Both the position numbers and the translations under genes were made by a program. This document shows positions 35,662 to 44,524 of a DNA stretch of 64,000 nucleotides, piece by piece (the stretch's first letter is position 1; every line of letters begins with the position of its first letter). The stretch comes from Rivularia sp. MS3 (GTDB lineage Bacteria > Cyanobacteriota > Cyanobacteriia > Cyanobacteriales > Nostocaceae). The stretch lies in the NCBI GenBank assembly GCA_019192545.1, contig JAHCMI010000023.1, positions 42,561 through 106,560 on the forward strand, in the 5' to 3' direction. The notes under the pieces were generated by a model. It worked only from the letters and a program-made list of their open reading frames with translations. It was not told where the DNA came from and searched no databases.

Positions 35662-35885
35662 TAGGAGAAGCCTAACCTTTTTTTAACTTCTTCCCAACTC
35701 GAACCACTCGTAGGATTTTTCCTATAATTTTCTAATCGCTTATTTAATTCTTGCTTTTGGGCTTCACTCAAGGGAAATTCTTCTTGTTGCTCTAAAATGC
35801 TGTCCCATAAATCTTCAGCAAGCTGTATACGTTCTGCAACGCTAAGTTGAGAAATGTCAACTTTCAAAAGGGGATGAGAACTCAT
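35661..35885 (-). CDS. Addiction-module antitoxin (Unstab_antitox family)
   Basis: The 74-residue acidic protein (VDISQLSVAERIQLAEDLWD, FPLSEAQKQELNKRLENYRK, SSWEEVKKRLG) matches the short antitoxins paired with RelE/ParE toxins (addiction-module protein family). It is the first gene of the pair and overlaps the toxin start by one base. It should bind and neutralise the toxin. The two genes sit in a repeat-rich region, as expected for mobile or stabilising modules. Confidence 0.85.
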   Translation of the reverse strand: MSSHPLLKVDISQLSVAERIQLAEDLWDSILEQQEEFPLSEAQKQELNKRLENYRKNPTSGSSWEEVKKRLGFS

Positions 35886-35939
35886 GAGTCAATATTTAGA
35901 GATTAATTTTTATCTATCTTACAATATTCTCAAAGAGCT

Positions 35940-36494
35940 ATGACTCTACAAAAATGGCTAAATCGAGACGACACCGAATTAATTAACATCATCAAATCGG
36001 AAGTTTGCCAACATATCTCCAAAATTCATGCTATCGGCGTTAAATTTTATGGTTATGCTATATTACCCGGCACATCGTATTCCGTCGATAACCTTGTTGC
36101 TGCATTTAACTGCAAAACTGATATTAGTTCCGAAAACACCAACGATACATATTACAGATATTCCGTTGATGAATGGGAAAACTACGTACACAACGAATTC
36201 ATCAATACCAACAAACTTATAAATTCACTCAATTCGCAATTCAAGGAATTACACGTAGAAAAAAATGTCAACAATTTCGTAATGGATGAATTTGAGATTG
36301 CTCATATTACAAAGCTGCATAAGGCAATCCTAATTGCATTAAATGAATTACGGCATAATGGGCTATTCGGAAACAATAATAATTTTGTTATTATTTGGAT
36401 TCCTGGTTCAGACGATGAAATAATTTATCAATCTGCGAAGGTATTAAATTCTGCTTGTGTCTACGAAACATTTATGAGAGAGTTCGGCATTTGA
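35940..36494 (+). CDS. DUF4303-type protein
   Basis: The 184-residue soluble protein has features of the DUF4303 family: GVKFYGYAILPGTSYSVDNLVAAFN at about 32-56, DTYYRYSVDEWENYVHNEF at about 66-84 and IWIPGSDDEIIYQSAKVLN at about 152-170. The family is of unknown function and is often found beside polymorphic-toxin immunity genes; no toxin is seen here. The gene starts 54 bases from the divergent antitoxin start and may share its control region. A TAGGTTGGGTTA repeat lies directly downstream. Confidence 0.65.
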   Translation: MTLQKWLNRDDTELINIIKSEVCQHISKIHAIGVKFYGYAILPGTSYSVDNLVAAFNCKTDISSENTNDTYYRYSVDEWENYVHNEFINTNKLINSLNSQFKELHVEKNVNNFVMDEFEIAHITKLHKAILIALNELRHNGLFGNNNNFVIIWIPGSDDEIIYQSAKVLNSACVYETFMREFGI

Positions 36495-36509
36495 ACAGCT
36501 AATAGCTAG

Positions 36510-36581
36510 TAGGTTGGGTTAGACACGCAAATCAATTTAGCTTTTAACAAAAATCTTTTTAATCGTGTCGTAACCCAACAT
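36510..36581. repeat. TAGGTTGGGTTA palindromic element, intact short form
   Basis: This 72-bp copy (TAGGTTGGGTTAGACACGCA to CGTGTCGTAACCCAACAT) is the best reference for the empty MITE target at 34940. Confidence 0.8.
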
Positions 36582-36625
36582 TTCGTCTATTCCGTAACAT
36601 CCAAAATTTTTTATAGGAAGATGAT

Positions 36626-37012
36626 TTAACTTTCTGATTTTTGTTCGTGATACTCAGAAATCTGTTCGTATATCTCGGAAGGAAACTGCAAATCTTTATA
36701 TACATTACAAGAATCTGGGTCATCAGGATTAGGGCAAATTGGAAAGTCTTGGTGAGCTTGCCATTCCAAAATACGTTCTCGCTGAGGTGGATTATAGTCT
36801 TTACCCTGCACCTGTAAATACATAGAACGAGCATCTTCTTCGCTGAAATCTTTATCTTTTCTGAGATAACTAATTAGCTCGGATTCGTTTAAAAAGTGAC
36901 GAGCCACCATTGCAAATACTAATCTTCCGTAATGACCTATATCCTTACCGTCGTCAAGAGCGGAAAGAAGATGTGCCATCATATCGCTTTTTTGTAATTC
37001 TTTTACTGACAT
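36626..37012 (-). CDS. Unknown 128-residue soluble protein
   Basis: No family is recognised. The protein is acidic and probably helical: DMMAHLLSALDDGKDIGHYG, LVFAMVARHFLNESELISYL, EEDARSMYLQVQGKDYNPPQ. Two Cys residues lie in FPICPNPDDPDSCNVY near the C-terminus. AAGGA lies 9 bases before the ATG. It is followed on the same strand by no close partner, and preceded by the stress protein at 37198. Confidence 0.6.
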   Translation of the reverse strand: MSVKELQKSDMMAHLLSALDDGKDIGHYGRLVFAMVARHFLNESELISYLRKDKDFSEEDARSMYLQVQGKDYNPPQRERILEWQAHQDFPICPNPDDPDSCNVYKDLQFPSEIYEQISEYHEQKSES

Positions 37013-37197
37013 ATATTTATTCCTTTAATTGCAGGGAAATATTATTAAATAAATTCAATTTGATTGCTGACTCTTTTGTTTTGGGTAAAGTACGCTAAGT
37101 AAGCAACGCACTACTCAGTCATAATATTGTCGTCAACTGAGTAGTGCAAATTCATTTTTATTCAAATGCTTTCTTATTCGTTAATGCTTACGAAACA

Positions 37198-37764
37198 TTA
37201 AATAACTGCGGGATTACCAACATTTCCAGTTGGTGCGTTATAAATTTCCCAGTCTCTCACGCCCTGATTGTTCAAAATCGATTGAGCCGCGTTAATCTCT
37301 GTAGGGGTTCCTTCGACAAGTACTATATAGTATCCTTGTGAAAGTTTGTCGTTATAATAATTTGCTCTGTCTTCAGGTACCCCCCAACCAATCAAAGCAC
37401 CGAGTAAACCACCGCCAGCAGCACCGATACCACCACCGATAAGAGTATTTGCAAGTATTACACCTATTTCCGCAACTGGGCCAACACCAGGGATTGCTAA
37501 AACACCCAAACTAGGTATCAAACCAATAATTCCGCCAGTGATACCCCCAGCAGTTGCTCCGGCTTTAGCTCCTCCTTTTGCTTGTTCCCCTTTTGATTTT
37601 TCGTAATCGGTACCGCTAACTTGTTCTTGACCTTCAACGTTTTTAACGACTACGGAAATTTTATCCATATTAAAGCCACTGTCTCTCAATTCATGGAGCG
37701 CTCTTTCTGCTTCTGGACGAGAAGCAAAAGTACCAACAGCACGTTGCATTTCACCTGTATACAT
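37198..37764 (-). CDS. YflT-like general stress protein with glycine zipper
   Basis: Of 188 residues, about 1-50 resemble the heat-induced stress protein YflT/17M domain (AVGTFASRPEAERALHELRDSGFNMDKISVVVKN). About 60-125 are a Gly/Ala-rich zipper (GGAKAGATAGGITGGIIGLI, GGGIGAAGGGLLGALIGWGVP) that should insert in or lie on a membrane. The end (SQGYYIVLVEGTPTEINAAQSIL) repeats a YflT-like half. Relatives rise under heat, salt or osmotic stress. AAAGGAG lies 7 bases before the ATG. Confidence 0.75.
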   Translation of the reverse strand: MYTGEMQRAVGTFASRPEAERALHELRDSGFNMDKISVVVKNVEGQEQVSGTDYEKSKGEQAKGGAKAGATAGGITGGIIGLIPSLGVLAIPGVGPVAEIGVILANTLIGGGIGAAGGGLLGALIGWGVPEDRANYYNDKLSQGYYIVLVEGTPTEINAAQSILNNQGVRDWEIYNAPTGNVGNPAVI

Positions 37765-37991
37765 AATTTTCTCCTTTTAAATTAGAAAGTCATTTTTGTC
37801 TGATTCAAGAGTGATCTAGATTCACTTTTTTTTAATTGACCTTTTGATAGACTTATTGAATAAATTATTCCTGCAATTTGCTCTCTCTATAGATAGATGC
37901 TAAGCAATAATTATTTAATGCAAGAAGTTTAATATATTAATTTTGAAATAAAATAAAAAAAGAGATAAATAATGTTTATTAAATAAGTTAG
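37765..37991. promoter_or_regulatory. Upstream region of the YflT-like gene
   Basis: AT-rich sequence with a ribosome site AAAGGAG next to the start. No reading frame and no clear -35/-10 pair could be fixed by eye. Confidence 0.3.
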
Positions 37992-38062
37992 TAGGTTGGG
38001 TTAGACAGGACATTCAATTTAACTTTTAACAACAATCTTTTTATCTCGTCGTAACCCAACAT
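37992..38062. repeat. TAGGTTGGGTTA palindromic element, short form
   Basis: A 71-bp copy from TAGGTTGGGTTAGACAGG to CGTCGTAACCCAACAT lies 22 bases after the stop of the 38085 minus-strand gene. Confidence 0.75.
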
Positions 38063-38084
38063 CTTATTTATTAATAAATTTCCC

Positions 38085-38819
38085 TTACAAAACATCAAAC
38101 CCTTTCCTATCATTCCCCTGACTATCTACCCAAAATCCATTATCATCCCAAGTTGCACAGAGAGTATGTTCGATTGGCTGAATTATTTCGGTTTCAGCAA
38201 AGCGTATCTTTTCAAAACGACTTTTAGACAAAGCTTGTTGTATATTTTCAGGTAAATCTTCTACTTTTACAGGTGTTTCTGGTACTGCTTCTCTTTCGTA
38301 AGGAATTGGAACTTGAGCATAATTATCATAAAAGAATAATCCAAGACAATTTGGATGCATCCATAATTCAAATTCTGTTGCACCTAATATTTCTCCAGAT
38401 GAAAACATTGAATTGATGGTTTCATTAGATACTTTATCAACGTAAATAATTACAGGTTCACCAGCGAAACGTAAAACCAAATTATCAGAGGTTTTTAGTT
38501 TAGTAATAACTTCTTCTGAAGAAACATTAAGTAAAAGCTCATAAGAATCATCATCATAAATAGACTTTGGTATTGTTTCGACAATAATATGTTTAACTAA
38601 ATCTTTCCCTTCAGTTATTAAATGAATAATACCTTTTTCATCCTTTGGAAACAATTTACAAAAATCTTCAACATCATCAATACGAGTAGCATGAACAAAC
38701 TCTCCGCAAAACTCTGGTACTGCTCCCCCTTCGCTAGACCAAAATATTCCTACGTTACCATCAGCATCAACTGCAAACCAGTCTGTATCCATGCTATGTG
38801 CTGCGGGGAAGTCGGTCAT
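38085..38819 (-). CDS. Unknown soluble protein (DTDWFAVDADGNVG type)
   Basis: This 244-residue protein starts MTDFPAAHSMDTDWFAVDAD followed by GNVGIFWSSEGGAVPE, a motif seen in scattered bacterial proteins of unknown role. The middle is Asp/Glu-rich (IVETIPKSIYDDDSYELLLN). The C-terminus has TLCATWDDNGFWVDSQGNDRKGF, which resembles the N-terminal DADGN motif and hints at an internal repeat. AAGGAG lies 6 bases before the ATG. The neighbour upstream on this strand is a radical SAM gene 198 bases away, with a repeat between. Confidence 0.6.
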   Translation of the reverse strand: MTDFPAAHSMDTDWFAVDADGNVGIFWSSEGGAVPEFCGEFVHATRIDDVEDFCKLFPKDEKGIIHLITEGKDLVKHIIVETIPKSIYDDDSYELLLNVSSEEVITKLKTSDNLVLRFAGEPVIIYVDKVSNETINSMFSSGEILGATEFELWMHPNCLGLFFYDNYAQVPIPYEREAVPETPVKVEDLPENIQQALSKSRFEKIRFAETEIIQPIEHTLCATWDDNGFWVDSQGNDRKGFDVL

Positions 38820-38828
38820 ATTTTCTCC

Positions 38829-38862
38829 TTAGATATTAGATATTAGATATTAGATATTAGTT
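38829..38862. repeat. AGATATT tandem repeat
   Basis: Several TTAGATA/ATATTAG units stand just upstream of the ribosome site of the 38085 gene. Confidence 0.7.
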
Positions 38863-38868
38863 AAAATC

Positions 38869-38991
38869 AGGACTAAAGTTGCGCGTCACAAAACTCTGGT
38901 GGTGCGTGACACTAAATAGATTATTACTACGTTCACCATTATTCAAAGTGTCACAGCACCCTACAATAAATATGCCGGTTGTGTAAGTCCT
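38869..38991. repeat. AGGACTTACGC-family element, second copy
   Basis: The element starts AGGACTAAAGTTGCGCGTCA, has GGTGCGTGACACTAAA and GTGTCACAGCACCCTACA, and ends TTGTGTAAGTCCT. It matches the copy at 27485-27610. Confidence 0.7.
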
Positions 38992-39017
38992 AAAAAATCA
39001 AAAATAAAGAACAGTTT

Positions 39018-39770
39018 TTATTCATTTCCTCCACAAAAAACTAAAGATAAATCCTGTACAGTTTCTTCTAAAGCTTGAGCATTTAAAGCTTTTAAAGGAC
39101 GACGAGCAGTAGTATAAGAACACCAAGCTACGGTTTTATCCCAAGCTATAGAGCAAAAACGAGGACTAGCATGACACAATTGCAAGCAAGTCATTGACTG
39201 AAAAGGTTTATTGCCAGCAACTTGAGCTATTTGTTTTGCAGTTGGAGTATTAGCACCTCTCATGGGTAAATAAACTATCCTATCGTTTGTAATTTCTGCA
39301 TTGTGTAATTTCTGTGATGCTTGAAAAGCTGTTGATAAATTAGAGCGAGCAACCAATAGATTTACCCCACTTTTTATACCCAATGATGATAATTCTTGAA
39401 CTTGCTTAATAACTCGATCTACTTCTGATGCTGTTTCGGGAAAATGTATAGAAATATGAACTTTATCTGGTGAGGCTGATACTAATTTTTCGAGTAATTC
39501 TTCTTTTAGCAACAATCCATTAGTTGTTACAGAGCGAAATATTTTTCCCTGTAATTTTTTAAGAATAGTAAACAATTGTGGATATTCTAAAGGTTCTCCA
39601 CCTCCAAAAGAAACTGCAAGAGTTCCTGCGATCGCGCAATCTTGAATGAAGCTGATTAATTCATCAGAGTTCCAAGTTGTCTTGCCCTGTGGATGACTAT
39701 GGTTATAACAAAAAGAGCATTTTTTACTACATTGATTCGTTAACTCAATGGATATTCGTTCTACAATCAT
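39018..39770 (-). CDS. Radical SAM protein
   Basis: The 250-residue enzyme has the radical SAM cluster motif C14xxxC18xxC21 (NQCSKKCSFCYNH), a GGGEP-type SAM motif (SFGGGEPLEYPQLF) and barrel segments (VTTNGLLLKEELL, VHISIHFPETASEVD). Further Cys residues near the end (MTCLQLCHASPRFCSIAWDK, WCSYT, VFCGG) could bind an auxiliary cluster, as in SPASM/Twitch proteins. The reaction is unknown. The two-residue spacing is normal, and the length is near the lower limit for an enzyme with an auxiliary domain. No precursor peptide is evident beside it. Confidence 0.82.
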   Translation of the reverse strand: MIVERISIELTNQCSKKCSFCYNHSHPQGKTTWNSDELISFIQDCAIAGTLAVSFGGGEPLEYPQLFTILKKLQGKIFRSVTTNGLLLKEELLEKLVSASPDKVHISIHFPETASEVDRVIKQVQELSSLGIKSGVNLLVARSNLSTAFQASQKLHNAEITNDRIVYLPMRGANTPTAKQIAQVAGNKPFQSMTCLQLCHASPRFCSIAWDKTVAWCSYTTARRPLKALNAQALEETVQDLSLVFCGGNE

Positions 39771-39966
39771 AAATAATGAGGATTAAAGCGCAACTACGAA
39801 CCTCATGTATAACAGAGAGCTAAAAAAAAGGTTCTATGCAAATCTTGTCAATATAATCAATTTAAATAATAAAACCTAAACTTAAAAATATTTTTGTTAA
39901 TTAATTTACCCACATACTTTCACAGGAATGATAATTGAACATTGATAACTGATAATTGAGAACTGA

Positions 39967-41430
39967 ATGCCTACCCTAACAACCCTACCCGCTCTACCGG
40001 AAACTATTGACGGTTTACCTAATATTTCCGGCTCGGAAAAACAGGTTTTAGAAGTTGTAAATCACAATTCCCCCGTCTTTCTACCAAATACAAACCTCAA
40101 ACTCGAAGACATCACTGCGACTTTCGCTGTTGCGCTCCACATGCATCAACCGACAATCCCCGCAGGTGCAAACGGCGAATATATCAGTCATTTGCAATAT
40201 ATGTTTGAGCATCAAGGTGAAGGTGATAATCATAATGCAGGCCCTTTTGCTAATTGTTATAGCCGCATGGGTGATATTATCCCCGAGTTAGTTAGCCAAG
40301 GTTGCAATCCTCGGGTGATGTTGGATTATTCCGGCAATCTTCTATGGGGATTTGAACAGATGGGGCGCAGAGATATTATAGATAATCTCAAACGCATCAC
40401 CTGCGATTCTACATACCAGCCTTATGTAGAATGGTTGGGTACGATGTGGGGACATGCTGTGGTTCCTTCTACACCGATACCGGATATAAAATTACACATT
40501 CAAGCATGGCAGCATTATTTTGCAGCAATGTTCGGTTGGGATGCTTTAGCAAGAGTTAAAGGTTTTTCTCCTCCGGAAATGCATCTCCCCAACCACCCCG
40601 ATACTTTATATGAATATGTCAAAGCGTTGAAAGAATGCGGATACAAGTGGTTAATGGTGCAAGAGCATTCGGTGCAAACGCTTAACGGTGAAGAACTCAA
40701 GAATAAACATACACCACATCGGCTTGTAGCTAAAAATTCTCAAGGTAAAAGCGTCAGTATTACTGCTTTGATTAAAACTCAAGGTTCCGATACCAAATTA
40801 GTTGCTCAAATGCAGCCTTATTACGAAGCGAAATCTTTAACCCCACAAAATAGTGACTATCCACCGATAGTTACTCAAATTGGTGACGGTGAAAACGGTG
40901 GTGTAATGATGAACGAATTTCCCCCTGGATACAAGCAAGCTTGGCACGATATGAAGCAAAACGGTGGGGGAACAAAGGGAGTTGTGGGAGTTAACGGCAC
41001 AGAATATTTAGAATTAATTGAAAATGCTGGTGCAAATCCTCAAGATTATCCGGCTTGTCAACCAGTGGGACAACATTTAATTTGGGAACGAGTATCGGAT
41101 TCGCAAAGTGTAGAGCAAGTAATAGAACAGTTAAAGCAAGAAAATCCCAACTTTCATATGGATGGTGCTTCTTGGACAAATCATATTAGTTGGGTACAAG
41201 GATACGAAAACGTATTGAATCCCATGAATAAACTTAGTAGCTTGTTTCATCAGAAGTTTGATTCGTTATTAGAAGCTGATGAATCTACTACTCAAAAACA
41301 CGAATACCGCGAGGCTTTATTGCACAACTTCCTATTACAAACAAGCTGTTTCCGTTATTGGGGACAAGGTACATGGACTGATTACGCAAGAGAAATTTAT
41401 CAGCGAGGGGAGAAGACAGTTAACAGTTAG
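39967..41430 (+). CDS. Glycoside hydrolase family 57 protein
   Basis: The 487-residue protein carries GH57 motifs: FAVALHMHQPTIPAG at about 52-66, WLGTMWGHAVVPSTP at about 158-172, GFSPPEMHLPNHPDTLYEYV at about 200-219 with Glu as possible nucleophile, and TQIGDGENGGVMMNEFP at about 303-319. GH57 enzymes act on alpha-glucans (amylase, branching or galactosidase activity). This one is of the poorly characterised cyanobacterial type, so specificity is not given. It starts MPTLTTLPALPETIDG without a signal peptide. The stop TAG lies inside CAGTTAG-type heptads. Confidence 0.8.
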   Translation: MPTLTTLPALPETIDGLPNISGSEKQVLEVVNHNSPVFLPNTNLKLEDITATFAVALHMHQPTIPAGANGEYISHLQYMFEHQGEGDNHNAGPFANCYSRMGDIIPELVSQGCNPRVMLDYSGNLLWGFEQMGRRDIIDNLKRITCDSTYQPYVEWLGTMWGHAVVPSTPIPDIKLHIQAWQHYFAAMFGWDALARVKGFSPPEMHLPNHPDTLYEYVKALKECGYKWLMVQEHSVQTLNGEELKNKHTPHRLVAKNSQGKSVSITALIKTQGSDTKLVAQMQPYYEAKSLTPQNSDYPPIVTQIGDGENGGVMMNEFPPGYKQAWHDMKQNGGGTKGVVGVNGTEYLELIENAGANPQDYPACQPVGQHLIWERVSDSQSVEQVIEQLKQENPNFHMDGASWTNHISWVQGYENVLNPMNKLSSLFHQKFDSLLEADESTTQKHEYREALLHNFLLQTSCFRYWGQGTWTDYAREIYQRGEKTVNS

Positions 41431-41498
41431 CAGTGAGCAGTGAGCAGTGAGCAGTGAGCAGTTAGAAGTTAGGAGTTAGGAGTTAGGAGTTAAGAATA
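41424..41498. repeat. CAGTGAG and GAGTTAG heptad arrays
   Basis: CAGTTAACAGTTAGCAGTGA-type heptads contain the GH57 stop and pass into TTAGGAG units. Confidence 0.8.
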
Positions 41499-41524
41499 AG
41501 TAACGAGTAGCGAGTAGTAAGTTA

Positions 41525-41668
41525 TTAGGGGAGCATCCTAATGGCGGCAAAAAGCCCGCAGGCTACAAGCCTGGGGCTAATACTACAAAGCCCACCTCCG
41601 TGGGCTAATAAGATTCTTAGCCCACGGAGGTGGGCTTTGTTTATTTAGCCGCACCCTTACAGGGTGTT
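41525..41668. repeat. REP-like palindrome (AAAGCCCACCTNCGTGGGCTA), solitary copy
   Basis: A perfect 23-bp inverted repeat (41585-41607 with 41618-41640; ACAAAGCCCACCTCCGTGGG and complement) is followed by TTTAGCCGCACCCTTACAGGG. The same module flanks the RAYT gene near 61033, 19.4 kb away. It lies between the convergent GH57 and histidine kinase genes. Confidence 0.8.
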
Positions 41669-41725
41669 GGGAAAAATGTTTGTTCTAACCCTAATACCCC
41701 ATTACCAATTACCAATTACCAATTT

Positions 41726-43090
41726 TCATATTAAAGGTAAAAGAATTTCAAATTGAGTACCTTTTTCGGGTTGAGAAGAGAAATTTAATTTACCACCGTG
41801 TCTTGCAGTGATAATTCGATAACTTACTGCTAAACTAGTTTCTTTATCAGCCCTTTTGCCGATAGTAAAAGACTCTTTAATTTGCTGTTGAAATTCTACA
41901 GACATTCCCGGTCCGTTATCCATTATCCCAATCGAGACCCAACGGGAATCTGGAGTTCCTGATATGTTCGATTCTTGCGAAATAACTTCTGTAGTTACTT
42001 GAATAGTAGGTTTTTTAGCAGAATGGTTTTCCGGTTCTACATCAAAATTTTGCCGTACAGCTTCATCAAGTAAAATGTCAACTGCTCGACTTAAAATATT
42101 CATAAATACTTGATTTAACTGTCCGATAAAACAAGAAACAGGAGGAAGATGACCAAAATCTTTGACAATGTCAATTTCCCCCTTTAAACGACTACTAATT
42201 AATAGAATAATGCTGTCTAAATGAGCGTGTAAATCAACGGGTTTTGGATAAATTGCATCAATATGACAGAAATTTTGTAATCCAGAAACTAGTTTTTTTA
42301 ATCTATCTGCACCAGCACGGATGCTCGTAATCGCTTGTGATAAATCTGATTCTAAGAAGTCAAATTCAATATCTTGTTTGAGATATAAAACTTCTTGTGG
42401 AATATTTGACGTGCTATTGTCATAAATCTCTATCAATTTAATTAAATCTTTGCTGTAATTTGAAACATGGGTCAAATTACCCCAAATAAAATTTACAGGA
42501 TCTAAAAGTTCGTGGGCTACCCCATCAACTAAACGTCCCAAACTAGCCATCTTATCATTTTGAATAATTTGGGCTTGACTGCGTTCGTATCTTACCTGAG
42601 TTTCAATGCCGCGAATTTGCCAAGAAGCAATATTTAACTCTTGTATATCAAGCAACCTATACTTCTCTTTTCCCGTAATTTTCACTACTATCGGTTCCGA
42701 TAAAAATTCTGGCGATCGCCGCAATGAAAATTGCATGGCGTGCAAGATAGGTGTAGTTTCCTCTAATTTTAAAATAGGCGTGCGACCATAGCTGTAAATT
42801 ATACTTAGCGGCTGATGAAAAAATAAATCTTGTCCAAAAGGACGAATCAAAAATTCCAAAAATTGCCTTCGGGAAAGCATTCCAACATACTTACCCTTAT
42901 CCACCAAAATTGCTCCGGGTAGTAAAGGGTATTTTTCAAACACTTGACCTAACTCTTTACCAGTGAAGCTTATTTCTACTGAAAACTCATAAAGCGGCAA
43001 CTCTAAAAGCTTTGAGTCCAGACTGAGGTCACTATTGCTACGCTCAATTAATAATGGTGGTGAAATTTGCGAACTAAATTGCTGTGGCAC
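41726..43090 (-). CDS. Sensor histidine kinase with CBS-like input domain
   Basis: Of 454 residues, about 35-155 resemble paired CBS modules (LPGAILVDKGKYVGMLSRRQFLEFL, TPILKLEETTPILHAMQFSL). The HisKA part has SLGRLVDGVAHELLDPVNFI with phosphoacceptor H193. A catalytic ATPase domain follows with the N-box-like region, GIMDNGPGMS (G1) and the end HGGKLNFSSQPEKGTQFEILLPL. No membrane helix is seen, so it is cytoplasmic. It probably senses a nucleotide or adenylate signal. No response regulator is adjacent, so the partner is unknown. Confidence 0.88.
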   Translation of the reverse strand: MPQQFSSQISPPLLIERSNSDLSLDSKLLELPLYEFSVEISFTGKELGQVFEKYPLLPGAILVDKGKYVGMLSRRQFLEFLIRPFGQDLFFHQPLSIIYSYGRTPILKLEETTPILHAMQFSLRRSPEFLSEPIVVKITGKEKYRLLDIQELNIASWQIRGIETQVRYERSQAQIIQNDKMASLGRLVDGVAHELLDPVNFIWGNLTHVSNYSKDLIKLIEIYDNSTSNIPQEVLYLKQDIEFDFLESDLSQAITSIRAGADRLKKLVSGLQNFCHIDAIYPKPVDLHAHLDSIILLISSRLKGEIDIVKDFGHLPPVSCFIGQLNQVFMNILSRAVDILLDEAVRQNFDVEPENHSAKKPTIQVTTEVISQESNISGTPDSRWVSIGIMDNGPGMSVEFQQQIKESFTIGKRADKETSLAVSYRIITARHGGKLNFSSQPEKGTQFEILLPLI

Positions 43091-43598
43091 TGCAAACCCT
43101 ATTCCTAAAATGTCAATACTAAATTACCGAAATGTTATTTAATTAACATTCTCATCCGTTGTAACATTTTCATCTCATAACAGCCTCTCATCAATGAATA
43201 ATCGTCAACGAACGGTGAACAATTAGTATTTGATAGCTGATAATTAATATAAGCCTGTCTTGAAAGAGCAGGGAAAGCAGGGGTAGCAAGGGAGGCAGGG
43301 GGAGAAAAAACTTTCAGACATGATGGTGTTAGCGCAGCGTGCCCGGAGGGCATACATTTTTTTCATGAGGACTACCTGTAAACCAAGTAACCTGCCGCTC
43401 TAGTACTCGAACAAGCCTACATTACCAGTGAGGCAAGAGAGGGGGAAAGAGGGGGGAAAGGGGAAAGAAATGTATTTTAAAGTCTCCCAAAATTGGGGGA
43501 TTTAGAGAGCTGGTGTTAAATGCCAAAATAAATTCATATCGCCATAAGGCAAAGCCTTGATAATTAACGATTTACATTTTTTAAGCGAACAATTGATT
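43091..43598. other. Repeat-rich spacer without recognised genes
   Basis: Holds AGCAGGGAAAGCAGGGG-type purine-rich stretches, a CGTGCCCGGAGGGCATA motif near 43338 and AT-rich sequence leading to the VOC gene. No coding frame is convincing. Confidence 0.4.
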
Positions 43599-44063
43599 AT
43601 GCTATCAGACACTAACATTAATCTAAATAACGTTATATCCCCAGGAAGCCTGCGTAAAGTGCATCATATTGCCCTCAACGTCCAGGATATGCAAGCTTCT
43701 CGTCATTTCTATGGAAATATATTGGGTTTACACGAACTCAAGGGTGATGAAGTTCCCGAAACTTTAGTTACCTTAGTGCAAGCAGGAAAAGTCGCTAACT
43801 TCAGAACTCCCGACGGTACAATATTAGATTTATTTTGGGAGCCAGAGCTATTACCACCAGATCCAAATCCCGAACGTGGTTTTACAAGAGCAAATCATCT
43901 TGCATTTGATATCGCTCCCGAACTATTTGAGAATGCAGTAGAAGTACTCAGGCAGCATCAAATTAAAATTGCTCAAGAACCCGTCACCCGCCCCACCGGA
44001 AGAGGAGTTTACTTTTACGATCCTGACGGGTTTATAGTTGAGATTCGCTGCAATCCCGAATGA
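43599..44063 (+). CDS. VOC-superfamily (glyoxalase/dioxygenase-like) protein
   Basis: The 154-residue protein has one vicinal oxygen chelate fold: LRKVHHIALNVQDMQASRHFY opens the first module, TPDGTILDLFWEPELLP follows, and RANHLAFDIAPELFENAVEVL with RGVYFYDPDGFIVEIRCNPE ends it. His (HHIAL), His (NHLAF) and Glu (VEIRC) can bind metal. The substrate is unknown; relatives include glyoxalase I and fosfomycin-resistance proteins. I chose the ATG at 43599; a TTG 42 bases upstream is in frame but adds residues without family character. Followed at 107 bases by a small unknown gene. Confidence 0.82.
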   Translation: MLSDTNINLNNVISPGSLRKVHHIALNVQDMQASRHFYGNILGLHELKGDEVPETLVTLVQAGKVANFRTPDGTILDLFWEPELLPPDPNPERGFTRANHLAFDIAPELFENAVEVLRQHQIKIAQEPVTRPTGRGVYFYDPDGFIVEIRCNPE

Positions 44064-44170
44064 TGGGGGGAGGGGGAGATGGGGAGAGGGGGAGACAAGG
44101 AGAAATTTCAACTCTTAGCAACTATTAACTAACAACTAAAAACTAACAACTAACAACTAATTATTTAAAA

Positions 44171-44446
44171 ATGTCCGAAATATACCAAGTTATAGAACAA
44201 GCATTTAAAAGACCTATGGTTTCTTACGATCCATCAAGGCAATCACTCAAAGCTTGGGTAATGTTTTGTTTGCGAGACAAAGGTTTTAAGGTGGTATACG
44301 CTCAAAATGCTGACTTCGCTATTGAAAGAAAAGGCGAAAAATCTTATTTCAAAGTTTCCAACTCTGCCGAAAATCTAGATAAACAATTCAACTGGGTTGT
44401 CTGGGATAATAGCGCCGGAGCGGCTATCGTCATTCCCGCTGAGTGA
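44171..44446 (+). CDS. Small unknown protein (91 residues)
   Basis: A soluble protein, mixed alpha/beta by appearance (EIYQVIEQAFKRPMVSYDPS, AWVMFCLRDKGFKVVYAQNA, DFAIERKGEKSYFKVSN, FNWVVWDNSAGAAIVIP). No known family is recognised, but the frame is well composed and the end is clean. It lies after the VOC gene on the same strand and may share its transcript. The pattern of strands with Lys/Glu pairs loosely recalls nuclease-like folds; this is only an impression. Confidence 0.6.
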   Translation: MSEIYQVIEQAFKRPMVSYDPSRQSLKAWVMFCLRDKGFKVVYAQNADFAIERKGEKSYFKVSNSAENLDKQFNWVVWDNSAGAAIVIPAE

Positions 44447-44524
44447 ATATGAGGTGACAAGGAGACAAGGAGAATTGTGACCTTTAACCTTTATTACTCC
44501 TAACTGTTCACTGTTCACTGTTCC

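Noticed and set aside
35940..38819. A polymorphic-toxin immunity island (DUF4303 protein and the DTDWFAVDADGNVG protein)
   Set aside because: Both families can occur in such contexts, but no toxin gene or secretion marker is present and the genes are on different strands with unrelated genes between.
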